Shown here: in pieces, positions 30,526 to 38,718 of the stretch
Layout of the letters: every line of letters starts with the position of its first letter
How positions within the stretch are numbered: the stretch's first letter is position 1
NCBI GenBank assembly: GCA_017303935.1
Contig: JAFLBD010000002.1
Span: forward strand, 186,001-250,000
Reading direction: 5' to 3'
DNA length: 64,000 nt
Origin: Armatimonadota bacterium
Lineage (GTDB): Bacteria; Armatimonadota; Fimbriimonadia; Fimbriimonadales; Fimbriimonadaceae
Translations under genes and position numbers: made by a program
Notes under the pieces: generated by a model
Seen by the model: the letters and a program-made list of their open reading frames with translations, nothing else
What the model was told of the DNA's origin: nothing
Database searches by the model: none

Positions 30526-33117
30526 ATGGAACTTACACCTAAGTACGATGCAGCCATCGTAGAGTCAAAGTGGTATTCCCAATGGGAATCGGCCGGATTG
30601 TTTAAGGAAACGAACGATCCTAAAAAGGCCAAGTACACGATCACTATTCCGCCCCCAAACATCACTGGTAGCCTCCACATGGGGCACAGCCTCTGCTATC
30701 CAACGCAGGACGCCATCGGTCGATACAAACAGCTCAAGGGCTATGACGTCCTTATCGTGCCTGGTCAAGACCACGCAGGGATTGCAACCCAGAGCGTCGT
30801 GACAAAGCAACTCAAGGCGCAAGGCATTTCACCCTCTGATATTGGACGCGATGCCTTTGTAGAGAAGACTTGGGAGTGGCGCAAGGTCAGCGGTGACACC
30901 ATTTTGAACCAGTTTAGGCTCCTCGGATGCGGATTTGATTGGTCAAAGAGCCGATTTACCCTTGATCCAGATTACGCCGGGGCAGTATTACAGATCTTTA
31001 TTGATTGGTTCAATCGAGGTCTGATTTATCGCGGAAAGCGCGTGGTGAACTGGGACCCGGTTCTAAAAACCAGCGTGAGCGACATCGAAACCCTGCGAAA
31101 AGACACGCAAGGAAAGCTCTATCACATCCGATACCCTTACGCTGACGGATCGGGTGAAGTCATCGTCGCCACAACCCGGCCAGAAACTATGCTTGGCGAC
31201 GTAGCCGTTGCCGTTCACCCCACGGACAAACGGTACACGGACAAGATCGGAAAGATGGTTATCCTCCCGCTTTCCAACCGACAGATTCCTATTATCGCGG
31301 ATCAGTACCCCGATCCTGAATTTGGTACAGGTGCGGTCAAGATTACGCCGGCACATGATCCCAACGACTACGAAGTTGGCGCGCGGCACGGGCTAGAAAT
31401 GCCAGTGATTCTTGATGAGTCCGCCAATGTGTGCCTGGAAGGTCCCTATTTTGGATTGAACCGCTACGAAGCCAGAAAGCGCATCGTACAAGACCTTGAA
31501 GACGGTGGATTCCTCGTCAAGATCGAAGATCATGCGATCGCGCTCATCGTTAGCGACCGAAGCGGTGAAGTCGTGGAACCCCTTCTCAGTGAACAGTGGT
31601 TTGTGAAGCAAACCGAACTCGCCAAGGACGCCATTGCCGTGGTGAAAGAGGGCAAAATCACTTTCACCCCAGAGCGCTACACCAAGGTTTACCTTGACTG
31701 GATGGAGAACATTCGCGACTGGTGCATCAGCCGTCAGCTTTGGTGGGGCCACCGAATTCCGGTTTATTACACACAATCCGGTGCCGCTGTTGCCGCTCTG
31801 AGCTGGGATGAGGCGCAAAAGCAAGCTGGCGATGACAAAATCGTGCGACAGGACGACGACGTCTTGGACACTTGGTTCAGTAGCGGCTTATGGCCGTTTG
31901 CCACTCTTGGCTGGCCCAAAAAGACGGAACTCCTGGAAGAACGGTACCCAACTTCCGTCCTCGTGACCGACAGGAACATCATTTATCTCTGGGTCGCGCG
32001 GATGATCATGATGGGGATGGATGTCTGCAAGCAGATTCCGTTCGACAAGGTCTGCATCCATGCCACGGTGATGGCAGCTGATGGACGCCGGATGTCGAAA
32101 TCTCTTGGCACCGGAGTCGATCCGACTGAAGTCATCGAGAAAGTAGGCGCGGATGCGTTAAGATTCACTTTGCTAAGTCAAGCAGGTTCAAACCAAGAGA
32201 TTCGTTACAGCGAAAAGAAGACCGAGGACGCCCGAAACTTCTGCAACAAGATCTGGAATGCTTCTAGGTTCCTGATCATGCAACCTGGTTTCGAGACCGC
32301 GAAGCAACCTCTTCGCCTCGAAACTATCGACAAATGGCTTCTGACTAGGCTCCATCTCACGATCGAACTGGTCACCGAAGCCTATGAAGAGTTCGACTTC
32401 CAGCGCGCATGCCAAGCGATGTATCAGTTCTTCTGGTCAGAGTACTGCGATTGGTATATCGAGGTCGCCAAGCCAAGGATCAACGATCCAGAGCAGCGCG
32501 ATACTCCGATTTTTGTGATGCGCTACTGCTTGGACGCCTTCCTAAAGCTCATGCATCCGATCATGCCGCACATCACGGAGGAAATCTATCAATTTGTCGC
32601 GCAAAAGCCCGGATTCATCTCCCAATCCCACTGGCCAGAAGTCGATGCCGCGTTCATCGATGAGAAAATCGAGCGACAAGTCCAGAGTTGGTTCAACATC
32701 GTTCGGGCTGTACGTGCGCTCCGCGCTGATCTAGAAATCGATCCAAGAAAGCCGGTTCCGTATGCAGTCGTGAGTTCCGATCTCGGAGAGGGCAATGAGA
32801 TTCTGCGCTCACAAGCCTGGATCACCGAGCTTATCACTTCGCCGGGTCAAGAAACGATCATCAAGACGACAGAAGAAGGAGTCGAGATCGGCATTCCAAT
32901 TACGGACATGATCGACCTCAACAAACTCGGGATAAAGGTCAACTCTGAGGTCAAGAAGCTATCCGAAGAGATTGCTAAGCTCGAGCAACGACTGAGCAAC
33001 CCTCAATTCGTCGAAAGGGCCAAGCCAGAGATCGTTGAAAGAGAGCAAGAAACCCTTGCCGAACTCAAGCGAAAGTTGGAAGCCGCTGCGAGCAAGAAGC
33101 AGACTCTCGGACTCTAA
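30526..33117 (+). CDS. valS: Valyl-tRNA synthetase
   Basis: Class I synthetase that charges tRNA-Val. I choose ATG 30526 because AGGA lies 6 nt upstream; an in-frame ATG at 30508 has poor spacing and lies inside a hairpin. Motifs: P-P-P-N-I-T-G-S-L-H-M-G-H (HIGH type) near residue 41, the CP1 editing insertion (about 170-370) with T-T-R-P-E-T-M-L-G-D, R-R-M-S-K-S near residue 523, and a C-terminal coiled coil (about 800-860) that binds tRNA. Length is normal. The gene sits between the two parS sites and its stop overlaps the comEC stop by 4 nt. Confidence 0.97.
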   Translation: MELTPKYDAAIVESKWYSQWESAGLFKETNDPKKAKYTITIPPPNITGSLHMGHSLCYPTQDAIGRYKQLKGYDVLIVPGQDHAGIATQSVVTKQLKAQGISPSDIGRDAFVEKTWEWRKVSGDTILNQFRLLGCGFDWSKSRFTLDPDYAGAVLQIFIDWFNRGLIYRGKRVVNWDPVLKTSVSDIETLRKDTQGKLYHIRYPYADGSGEVIVATTRPETMLGDVAVAVHPTDKRYTDKIGKMVILPLSNRQIPIIADQYPDPEFGTGAVKITPAHDPNDYEVGARHGLEMPVILDESANVCLEGPYFGLNRYEARKRIVQDLEDGGFLVKIEDHAIALIVSDRSGEVVEPLLSEQWFVKQTELAKDAIAVVKEGKITFTPERYTKVYLDWMENIRDWCISRQLWWGHRIPVYYTQSGAAVAALSWDEAQKQAGDDKIVRQDDDVLDTWFSSGLWPFATLGWPKKTELLEERYPTSVLVTDRNIIYLWVARMIMMGMDVCKQIPFDKVCIHATVMAADGRRMSKSLGTGVDPTEVIEKVGADALRFTLLSQAGSNQEIRYSEKKTEDARNFCNKIWNASRFLIMQPGFETAKQPLRLETIDKWLLTRLHLTIELVTEAYEEFDFQRACQAMYQFFWSEYCDWYIEVAKPRINDPEQRDTPIFVMRYCLDAFLKLMHPIMPHITEEIYQFVAQKPGFISQSHWPEVDAAFIDEKIERQVQSWFNIVRAVRALRADLEIDPRKPVPYAVVSSDLGEGNEILRSQAWITELITSPGQETIIKTTEEGVEIGIPITDMIDLNKLGIKVNSEVKKLSEEIAKLEQRLSNPQFVERAKPEIVEREQETLAELKRKLEAAASKKQTLGL

Positions 33118-34538
33118 GTCGACGTTGCCCGCTCCGATGTTTCACGTGAAACAGCCTCCGGAGCGGGCGATCTTTTGAACTCAACCAACATTCCAAGGAA
33201 GCAGTACAGCAGCAACACAAAAACCGGATGGAATGAAGGCACAGAAACTGAGGCAAAAGGCACCGCAGCTGCGATATCCACGATTCGCTCGAGTATCCAA
33301 AGCAGCGGTTGTACTAAGCGGGTGAATATCAAATCGGCCATTGCCGGGCTCAATCCGACAACACCCGCAGCGATAAACCCAAGAGAAACTATCCAAGGAA
33401 TCAGCGGGATAATCAATACATTAGTGAGGCACCCAATGATCGAAACCGAGCCAAAATGGTAGGCCAAAAGTGGTGCCGCACCAAGCGTAGCAAACAGACT
33501 AGTTTTAAAGTTATTGATCGAATGATCCTTGAATCGATCGATAAGCTTTAGGCTTGGCTGCTGATCACTATTCAGCGAGAAAAGTAGCGCGATCGTTGTG
33601 ACAAAGGATAGCTGGAATCCTAAATCGTAAAGTGCGCTCGGAACTAGCAACAATACGATCATCGCACTGATGGCAATTGCGTTCAGGGTGTCGCTTTCCC
33701 TTTTCCACAGGTAGGCACTATAGAACAGCATCGCCATGACCACCGACCGAATCATCGGCGGTCGGAATCCAGCCCCTGCCGCCATGATTATCAGCGCAGA
33801 AAACAGCAAAATGAGTTGAATTCCACGAGGAATTGGGAGCCGGGCCAGAATCCAAGTGATAAATCCCGCGATCAAAGAAACGTGCAATCCACTGGTGGAA
33901 ATAATGTGGATAACTCCTGCCCTGCTGAGGTTTGACCGCGCCTCCTTGTCCAAACTGCCATCATCATTAAAGCACAACGCTCGCAAAAGGCTGGCCTCTT
34001 GGCTGGGTAGTCGATTGATACAGATATTGGCAAAATTATGCCTTAGATCATCACCCAATTTGGCAATCGTTAATCCATTAGAAATATGTACAATCTTTCC
34101 GCGTGGGGAAAGGGTGCCTCTTACTCCCTGAAAGCGATAAGTTTCCCACTGTTTGCTACTAAATGGCTTCGCATAACCGTTAATAAGTAGCTTACTTCCT
34201 AGCTCGATTCCATCGCCTGGCTGATGATAAAGTATATAGGTGCCGCTGGCACCAGTGACGGTGCACTTCTCGCCATAGGGGGTCGGTTTTGGTGACTGAA
34301 CTACCCAAAAAGTCTCATTGATGAGTTGTGTCGATTGGATCGGTGAGGGTGCTCTTGGTCCAAAGATGAAGCCAAATCCTACACAGAGCAGAGCGAGAGA
34401 TTTGTATAAGTTCTTGCTTGGAAACAGACATAGAGCAAAGGCAATGAACCCAATCCACCAGATTTGGGCGGTGGCGATTCCGAGGGCAAGCGCAAGCGTT
34501 AGGATCAGTGCGGGCCTGGAATCAAATTCCTTTAACAA
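33114..34538 (-). CDS. comEC: ComEC/Rec2 family DNA-uptake channel protein
   Basis: Forms the inner-membrane channel for single-stranded DNA uptake in transformation. 474 aa: N-terminal TM helices, a periplasmic OB-like DUF4131 region (about 75-160), then the competence domain with S-T-S-G-L-H-V-S-L near residue 215 and about eight TM helices. The C-terminal metallo-beta-lactamase domain of long ComEC forms is absent. Its final codons hold the second parS site and encode V-S-R-E-T-S. Upstream lie the dciA-like gene and recF. No other competence gene is visible. Confidence 0.9.
   Translation of the reverse strand: MLKEFDSRPALILTLALALGIATAQIWWIGFIAFALCLFPSKNLYKSLALLCVGFGFIFGPRAPSPIQSTQLINETFWVVQSPKPTPYGEKCTVTGASGTYILYHQPGDGIELGSKLLINGYAKPFSSKQWETYRFQGVRGTLSPRGKIVHISNGLTIAKLGDDLRHNFANICINRLPSQEASLLRALCFNDDGSLDKEARSNLSRAGVIHIISTSGLHVSLIAGFITWILARLPIPRGIQLILLFSALIIMAAGAGFRPPMIRSVVMAMLFYSAYLWKRESDTLNAIAISAMIVLLLVPSALYDLGFQLSFVTTIALLFSLNSDQQPSLKLIDRFKDHSINNFKTSLFATLGAAPLLAYHFGSVSIIGCLTNVLIIPLIPWIVSLGFIAAGVVGLSPAMADLIFTRLVQPLLWILERIVDIAAAVPFASVSVPSFHPVFVLLLYCFLGMLVEFKRSPAPEAVSRETSERATST
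33138..33153. other. parS chromosome-partition site 2 (TGTTTCACGTGAAACA)
   Basis: A second perfect 16-bp parS, in the last codons of comEC and read there as V-S-R-E-T. The two sites bracket valS. Confidence 0.95.
33905..33913 (-). other. DnaA box-like 9-mer (TTATCCACA)
   Basis: A perfect consensus DnaA box within comEC. A single box can occur by chance and no cluster surrounds it. Confidence 0.3.
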
Positions 34539-34542
34539 ACTG

Positions 34543-34857
34543 TTACTCCTCCGGCTGGACGGGCCTGGCTTTTTTCATGGCTCGCGAAACCTTGATTTCT
34601 GTGATCAGTTCTTCGTCAGCCATCTCGTTAAACCGTGCGACAATCATTGGCGCCCGGAATAGCAACTCTTGGCCCCAAGCACTGCCAGAAGCCGTCACCC
34701 AAAGAACCCCCTTCTCATATCGATCAGGCTTTGTCTTTTGGGCGAATTTTTCGCCGACAATCTCGTGCCAGCGAGGAAAGAGCATTTGGGCACGCGCAGC
34801 GCGAAGGGCTTGACGCTGGGTCAATGCCTCTCCAAGAACTCCATCCAGTCGCTTCAT
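34543..34857 (-). CDS. DUF721/DciA-like protein
   Basis: 104 aa with the DUF721 pattern L-F-P-R-W-H-E-I-V-G near residue 27 and L-W-V-T-A-S-G-S-A-W-G-Q-E-L near residue 51. DciA proteins load the replicative helicase in bacteria without DnaC/DnaI. Small DUF721 proteins next to recF are common in diverse phyla. Its start overlaps the recF stop (ATGA), so the two are coupled. comEC follows. Role in helicase loading is inferred from the family. Confidence 0.85.
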   Translation of the reverse strand: MKRLDGVLGEALTQRQALRAARAQMLFPRWHEIVGEKFAQKTKPDRYEKGVLWVTASGSAWGQELLFRAPMIVARFNEMADEELITEIKVSRAMKKARPVQPEE

Positions 34858-35924
34858 GCTTCGCTTACCGATCCGTGATCTACTCGAAATATCTTGGCTG
34901 TTTTAGCAAGCTGATCACCAGCCTGATTTTCCTCGGTACAAGTCAGAAATGTCTGAGAAGCTGTACCAGAAACCCATTCGAGCAACTTCGATCGCCGGTT
35001 CTCGTCCAGTTCTGAAAACACATCATCGAGCAGAGCAACGGGCGGCTCGCCGAGAATGTTTACCGCGAAATAGAGAACGGTGAGTTTCATCGAAAGAGCG
35101 GCAGTCCGCTGTTGTCCCTGAGATCCAAAATGCCGTGCTCCGCGACCATCGATGGTGATTTCAAGATCGTCTCTATGCGGCCCGACCGTGGTCGTCCTCC
35201 GCGCCAAATCTTGGGATCGATTTGAAAGCGAAGTCAGAAGGTCGCCTTCGTCTTTCGCTTGATACGCTATCGAGAGCGTTTCACCTTCAGCAATCTGATG
35301 ATGAATCTCGCTGCCACGACGATCAAGTTCTTTGGCAAACTCGCTTCGGTAACGGCGCAATGCGGTGCCGTGCTCGGCCATTTGCGCCTCCCATGGCTCG
35401 AACAGGTCCAATATTGGCATCCTGCCCTCAATGTCTCTCAGAAGGGCGTTGCGCTGCTCTAGCGCGCGTTTGTAGTGGGAGAGGTGACGCAGATATGCTG
35501 GATAAATCTGCGAAAGCTCGTGATCCATGAAAAGACGTCGGCAGGAAGAATCTCCACGAACAATATCGAGATCGAAATTACTGAACGAAACCGAAGGAAA
35601 TCGGCCCAAGAGGTCGCTGGCACGAATCGAAGAAACCGAATTGATGAAAACGCGCTTGCGAACGCCTTGCTCGATCACAACCTTTAGCTCGGTACCTGAA
35701 CCTGCAAGTTCCCCCGCAACTTCAGATTTTGATTCTCCGTCCAAGATGGCCTCAACGTCACGGTGTCCTCGAAGGAGCCTGCCAGAAGACAAAAGATGGA
35801 TCGACTCCAAGAGATTTGTCTTCCCTTGGGCATTCTCTCCAACGATCAGATTCACACCAGACTCAAACCGCAAGGTCTGCTCACGGTAGTTTCTAAAATT
35901 GGAGAGCTGGAGCAGATCGAGCAT
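34854..35924 (-). CDS. recF: DNA replication and repair protein RecF
   Basis: SMC-like ATPase that loads RecA at single-strand gaps. 356 aa. N-terminal L-S-N-F-R-N-Y (residues 6-12), Walker A G-E-N-A-Q-G-K-T-N near residue 30, signature S-Q-G-Q-Q-R-T-A near residue 268, and Walker B V-A-L-L-D-D-V-F-S-E-L near residue 296. Often next to dnaA and dnaN at the origin; neither is in the window. Followed by a coupled dciA-like gene. The 237-bp region upstream is non-coding. Confidence 0.95.
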   Translation of the reverse strand: MLDLLQLSNFRNYREQTLRFESGVNLIVGENAQGKTNLLESIHLLSSGRLLRGHRDVEAILDGESKSEVAGELAGSGTELKVVIEQGVRKRVFINSVSSIRASDLLGRFPSVSFSNFDLDIVRGDSSCRRLFMDHELSQIYPAYLRHLSHYKRALEQRNALLRDIEGRMPILDLFEPWEAQMAEHGTALRRYRSEFAKELDRRGSEIHHQIAEGETLSIAYQAKDEGDLLTSLSNRSQDLARRTTTVGPHRDDLEITIDGRGARHFGSQGQQRTAALSMKLTVLYFAVNILGEPPVALLDDVFSELDENRRSKLLEWVSGTASQTFLTCTEENQAGDQLAKTAKIFRVDHGSVSEA

Positions 35925-36161
35925 GGCACTTCCGGAAAGAAAGAGAGAATATAAAGATAAATTATGATGATTACTGAAGGGCGGGAAAAGTGGATAACTC
36001 TACAACCACCGCTTCAAATGATCAAATTCTAGGTTCAAAGGCACAGGTGGGAAACTGGTGGTGCTTCTCCACATCACTTCTTGCTTTTTGGGTGATTGTC
36101 AGAAGGGCTGAATTTCTCAAATGGGTTTCAACGAGTTTTCCCCACAGCTTTCCATCGGTTT
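35925..36161. other. Non-coding region upstream of recF
   Basis: 237 bp without a supported gene, A+T-rich near recF. It contains AGTGGATAA (35989-35997, one mismatch from a DnaA box on the reverse strand) and TTTTCCCCACA (36136-36146, a weaker resemblance). This is too little to call an origin. It probably holds the recF promoter. Confidence 0.3.
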
Positions 36162-36905
36162 TTAGATCAACTGTTTCTGTCGCCCATACTTCATGACCAC
36201 AGCTTCGATCTGATACACCGGATGGAGGTCCTCTCTCGGTTCGATGCGCATTTTGGCAGCGAACGGTTCCCAGATCTCCTTGAGCAATTGTTGCCGAGTC
36301 TCCTCAGTCAGTACAGGGTACCGGTCGGCGATCATTTTCAGCACGATGTAGTCCGTCATTTCCATACCGCGCAGATTGCCTACTTGGGATTCGATGGCAT
36401 GAACGCCAACCTTGTACGGAGCAGGAGAATAATTCGACGTGTTCTTGGGGCAATCCACCACGATAGTGCCTGCGAGCATGTCCCCGATGCGTTGATGCCT
36501 GGAACTGGCAAACACGGCAGCCATCCCCACTGCGTAGCAGAACGGGAATGAATCCGCCGGACGCAGGAGGTTTCGAACAAAAGCAGCACCGAGCGTGGTT
36601 GGTGTCCCATCGAGCATACAGACTTTGATACTGGCGGACTTCTTTCCAGGCGTCTGACCATTCGCCAGACCCTCAAAGAGCGTGAAATAGATCACCGGGG
36701 CCATCGCCGCGAGGATCACTAGCAAGACCGTCGCCAATCCACCTGTAAACAGCGAGAGCTGGCCAGCGATGAAACCACCGACGATAAAGATCGCGAGGAT
36801 CACCAAAAAATCGATGAATTGCGCCGACATGCGGCTACCGATGCTGGCGAGAGGATACGCCACCACCACCTTTTCGGGAATCAAAAGTGCAACTCGATCT
36901 TTCAA
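36162..36905 (-). CDS. RDD family membrane protein
   Basis: 247 aa, start TTG 36905. TM helices at about 27-47, 52-75 and 115-140. The RDD features are the basic/acidic start of the first helix (R-M-S-A-Q-F-I-D-F, where Ala replaces the usual first Arg/Asp pair) and G-Q-T-P-G-K-K near residue 80. Residues 170-247 form a soluble tail. RDD proteins are mostly of unknown function, some linked to ion transport. Lies upstream of recF in the same direction but 237 bp away. Divergent from the DUF58 gene. Confidence 0.82.
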   Translation of the reverse strand: MKDRVALLIPEKVVVAYPLASIGSRMSAQFIDFLVILAIFIVGGFIAGQLSLFTGGLATVLLVILAAMAPVIYFTLFEGLANGQTPGKKSASIKVCMLDGTPTTLGAAFVRNLLRPADSFPFCYAVGMAAVFASSRHQRIGDMLAGTIVVDCPKNTSNYSPAPYKVGVHAIESQVGNLRGMEMTDYIVLKMIADRYPVLTEETRQQLLKEIWEPFAAKMRIEPREDLHPVYQIEAVVMKYGRQKQLI

Positions 36906-37007
36906 TGCTTACTCGTTTTTACCGCCTAACAACCCGTTTCGTTTCGAGTTTAGTGGCAAAAAGGCTCATCCTTCCGCTGTCAATCCGCGTATAGTCCATT
37001 TGACGCG

Positions 37008-38318
37008 ATGATCATTCCTACCAAACGGTTTTGGTGGCTCCTTTCGGCAGGCATTCTGCTGGCGATTGGAGGTGCGTTCGTGGGAGGTCTCGAGCATTTC
37101 GTCCTTGCGTTCAATATCGTGCTCTTTGGCGGACTCTTTGCCACTCGGTTACAAGTACCGAAGCAAAAGCATCTCAAGGTAACGCGAATCATTGACCCCG
37201 CGCTTTCGGTGAACAACACCAATGACGTCGAGCTGATGATCGCGAATGAGAGTGCGCTTCCGATTTCTGGCCGGTTTGTTGACGAAGCGCCTTTCCAGTT
37301 TGCCAAGTCGGTCCAGGAGCAGTCGTTCACCCTTCGTCCGGGCGAACAGAAGATCTACAAGTACCAGGTCGTTCCGGAATTTAGAGGCACTGACTATTTC
37401 GAGGGAACCTATTTCCGGCTGAAGGCTCCACTCGGACTCTGTGAAGTTCAATACGCGGTCAACGAACCGACGGAAGTGCTCACATATCCGAATGTCAAAG
37501 CAGTTCGCGAGTTTCCGCTTTTCAACCGCAAGGGCTCTTCGCCAATGGAAGGCGTGCGCAGAACAAGATACAAGGGCACCGGATCCGAGTTCGAATCTCT
37601 GCGCGAATACCACGATGACGACTACCGCCGAATCGACTGGAAATCGACGGCTCGGCGCGGAAAGCTGGTCGTCCGAGACTACGAAATTGAACACAATCAG
37701 GCGGTCATGATCCTGATCGACCTCGGCCGATTGATGCTCAGCGAAGCCAATGGTCGCACCAAGCTGGACCATGTTCTAGACACCGCGCTGATCATGATGC
37801 ACGCTGCCAATCGAACAGGCGATCAAGTCGGGCTTTTCATCTTTGCTGACCGAGTGATCAATTTCATCCCGCCGCGCAAGGGCCGGGCACACCTCGCGCT
37901 CTTGCTGGACGCGATCCACGACCTCAAAGCGAAGCCGATTTCAACCAACTTTGTCCCGGCAATGCACTACTTTGCGACACGCTGGAAGCGCAGAGCACTC
38001 TGTGTACTTTTCACCGAAGCGGATAATCCTGAGTTTGCGGAGCAGATCGTGCTCGGGATCAAGCCGATTCGAATGCGGCATCATTGGTTTATCGTCCGGG
38101 TCTCCGATCCTCAGCTCAAGGAAATCGATTCATCCCCAATTGAGTTCAAGAATGACCTGGCCTATCTCGGGGCATTAGCTTGGAATTTGGGGCAGCGAGA
38201 ACAAGCTAGCGCGATTTTAAGTCAGCGCGGGATGACCCATATCGACGCCAATCCTGAAATCCTGGCCGATGAATTGGTGCGCGCATATTGGCACGCGAAG
38301 CAAACTGCGGCGATTTAA
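37008..38318 (+). CDS. DUF58 domain protein
   Basis: 436 aa. Two N-terminal TM helices (about 7-25 and 28-45), a beta-rich extracytoplasmic-type region (about 55-170), then the DUF58 core with G-S-E-F-E-S-L-R-E-Y near residue 188, D-Y-R-R-I-D-W-K-S-T-A-R near 202, and a vWA-like fold from I-L-I-D-L-G-R near residue 235. DUF58 proteins usually occur with MoxR ATPases, which are not next to it here. A TATAGT hexamer lies 12 nt upstream of the ATG. Function unknown; envelope or chaperone role suspected. Confidence 0.85.
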   Translation: MIIPTKRFWWLLSAGILLAIGGAFVGGLEHFVLAFNIVLFGGLFATRLQVPKQKHLKVTRIIDPALSVNNTNDVELMIANESALPISGRFVDEAPFQFAKSVQEQSFTLRPGEQKIYKYQVVPEFRGTDYFEGTYFRLKAPLGLCEVQYAVNEPTEVLTYPNVKAVREFPLFNRKGSSPMEGVRRTRYKGTGSEFESLREYHDDDYRRIDWKSTARRGKLVVRDYEIEHNQAVMILIDLGRLMLSEANGRTKLDHVLDTALIMMHAANRTGDQVGLFIFADRVINFIPPRKGRAHLALLLDAIHDLKAKPISTNFVPAMHYFATRWKRRALCVLFTEADNPEFAEQIVLGIKPIRMRHHWFIVRVSDPQLKEIDSSPIEFKNDLAYLGALAWNLGQREQASAILSQRGMTHIDANPEILADELVRAYWHAKQTAAI

Positions 38319-38340
38319 GCGGGTATAAACGCCCTCAATC

Positions 38341-38718
38341 ATGCCAAAGCAGCTATCCGATTTTGTTCAAGAGGCGTTATCTTCGATCGAAGAATGTTCC
38401 GTTCACGCCGCCGATGAATTACGAAAGAACGGTTGGACAGTGCTTGACGTAAGGGAAGGAGACGAATTCCAATCGGGTCATATCCCTGGTGCGTATCACG
38501 TTCCTAGAGGCTTTTTGGAAGTCCGGGCAGATCTCAGCCATCCAAAGCGAGACGCAAACATGGCAGATCGATCAAAGAAATACTTGTGCATTTGCGGCGG
38601 CGGGCATCGAAGCGCTCTGGCAGCTCAGACGCTGGTCGCAATGGGATTTGAGAACGTGAAGAGCGTCGCTGGGGGGATGTCCGCCTGGGAAGCCGCCAAA
38701 TTGGAGATCACAACATGA
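38341..38718 (+). CDS. Rhodanese-domain sulfurtransferase
   Basis: Single rhodanese domain, 125 aa, cytoplasmic. V-L-D-V-R-E-G-D-E-F near residue 35 and G-H-I-P-G-A-Y-H-V-P near 47 are typical. The active loop C-G-G-G-H-R near residue 82 carries the persulfide Cys, and G-G-M-S-A-W near 113 ends the domain. It overlaps the acyl-CoA ligase start by 4 nt (ATGA). The sulfur acceptor is unknown. Confidence 0.9.
   Translation: MPKQLSDFVQEALSSIEECSVHAADELRKNGWTVLDVREGDEFQSGHIPGAYHVPRGFLEVRADLSHPKRDANMADRSKKYLCICGGGHRSALAAQTLVAMGFENVKSVAGGMSAWEAAKLEITT

Noticed and set aside
35925-36161. Replication origin upstream of recF
   Set aside because: Only one near-match DnaA box and one weaker resemblance; no cluster, no A+T-rich unwinding repeats that I can defend.
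37149-37772. 207-aa frame antisense to the DUF58 gene
   Set aside because: Mirror frame of a gene with clear motifs.
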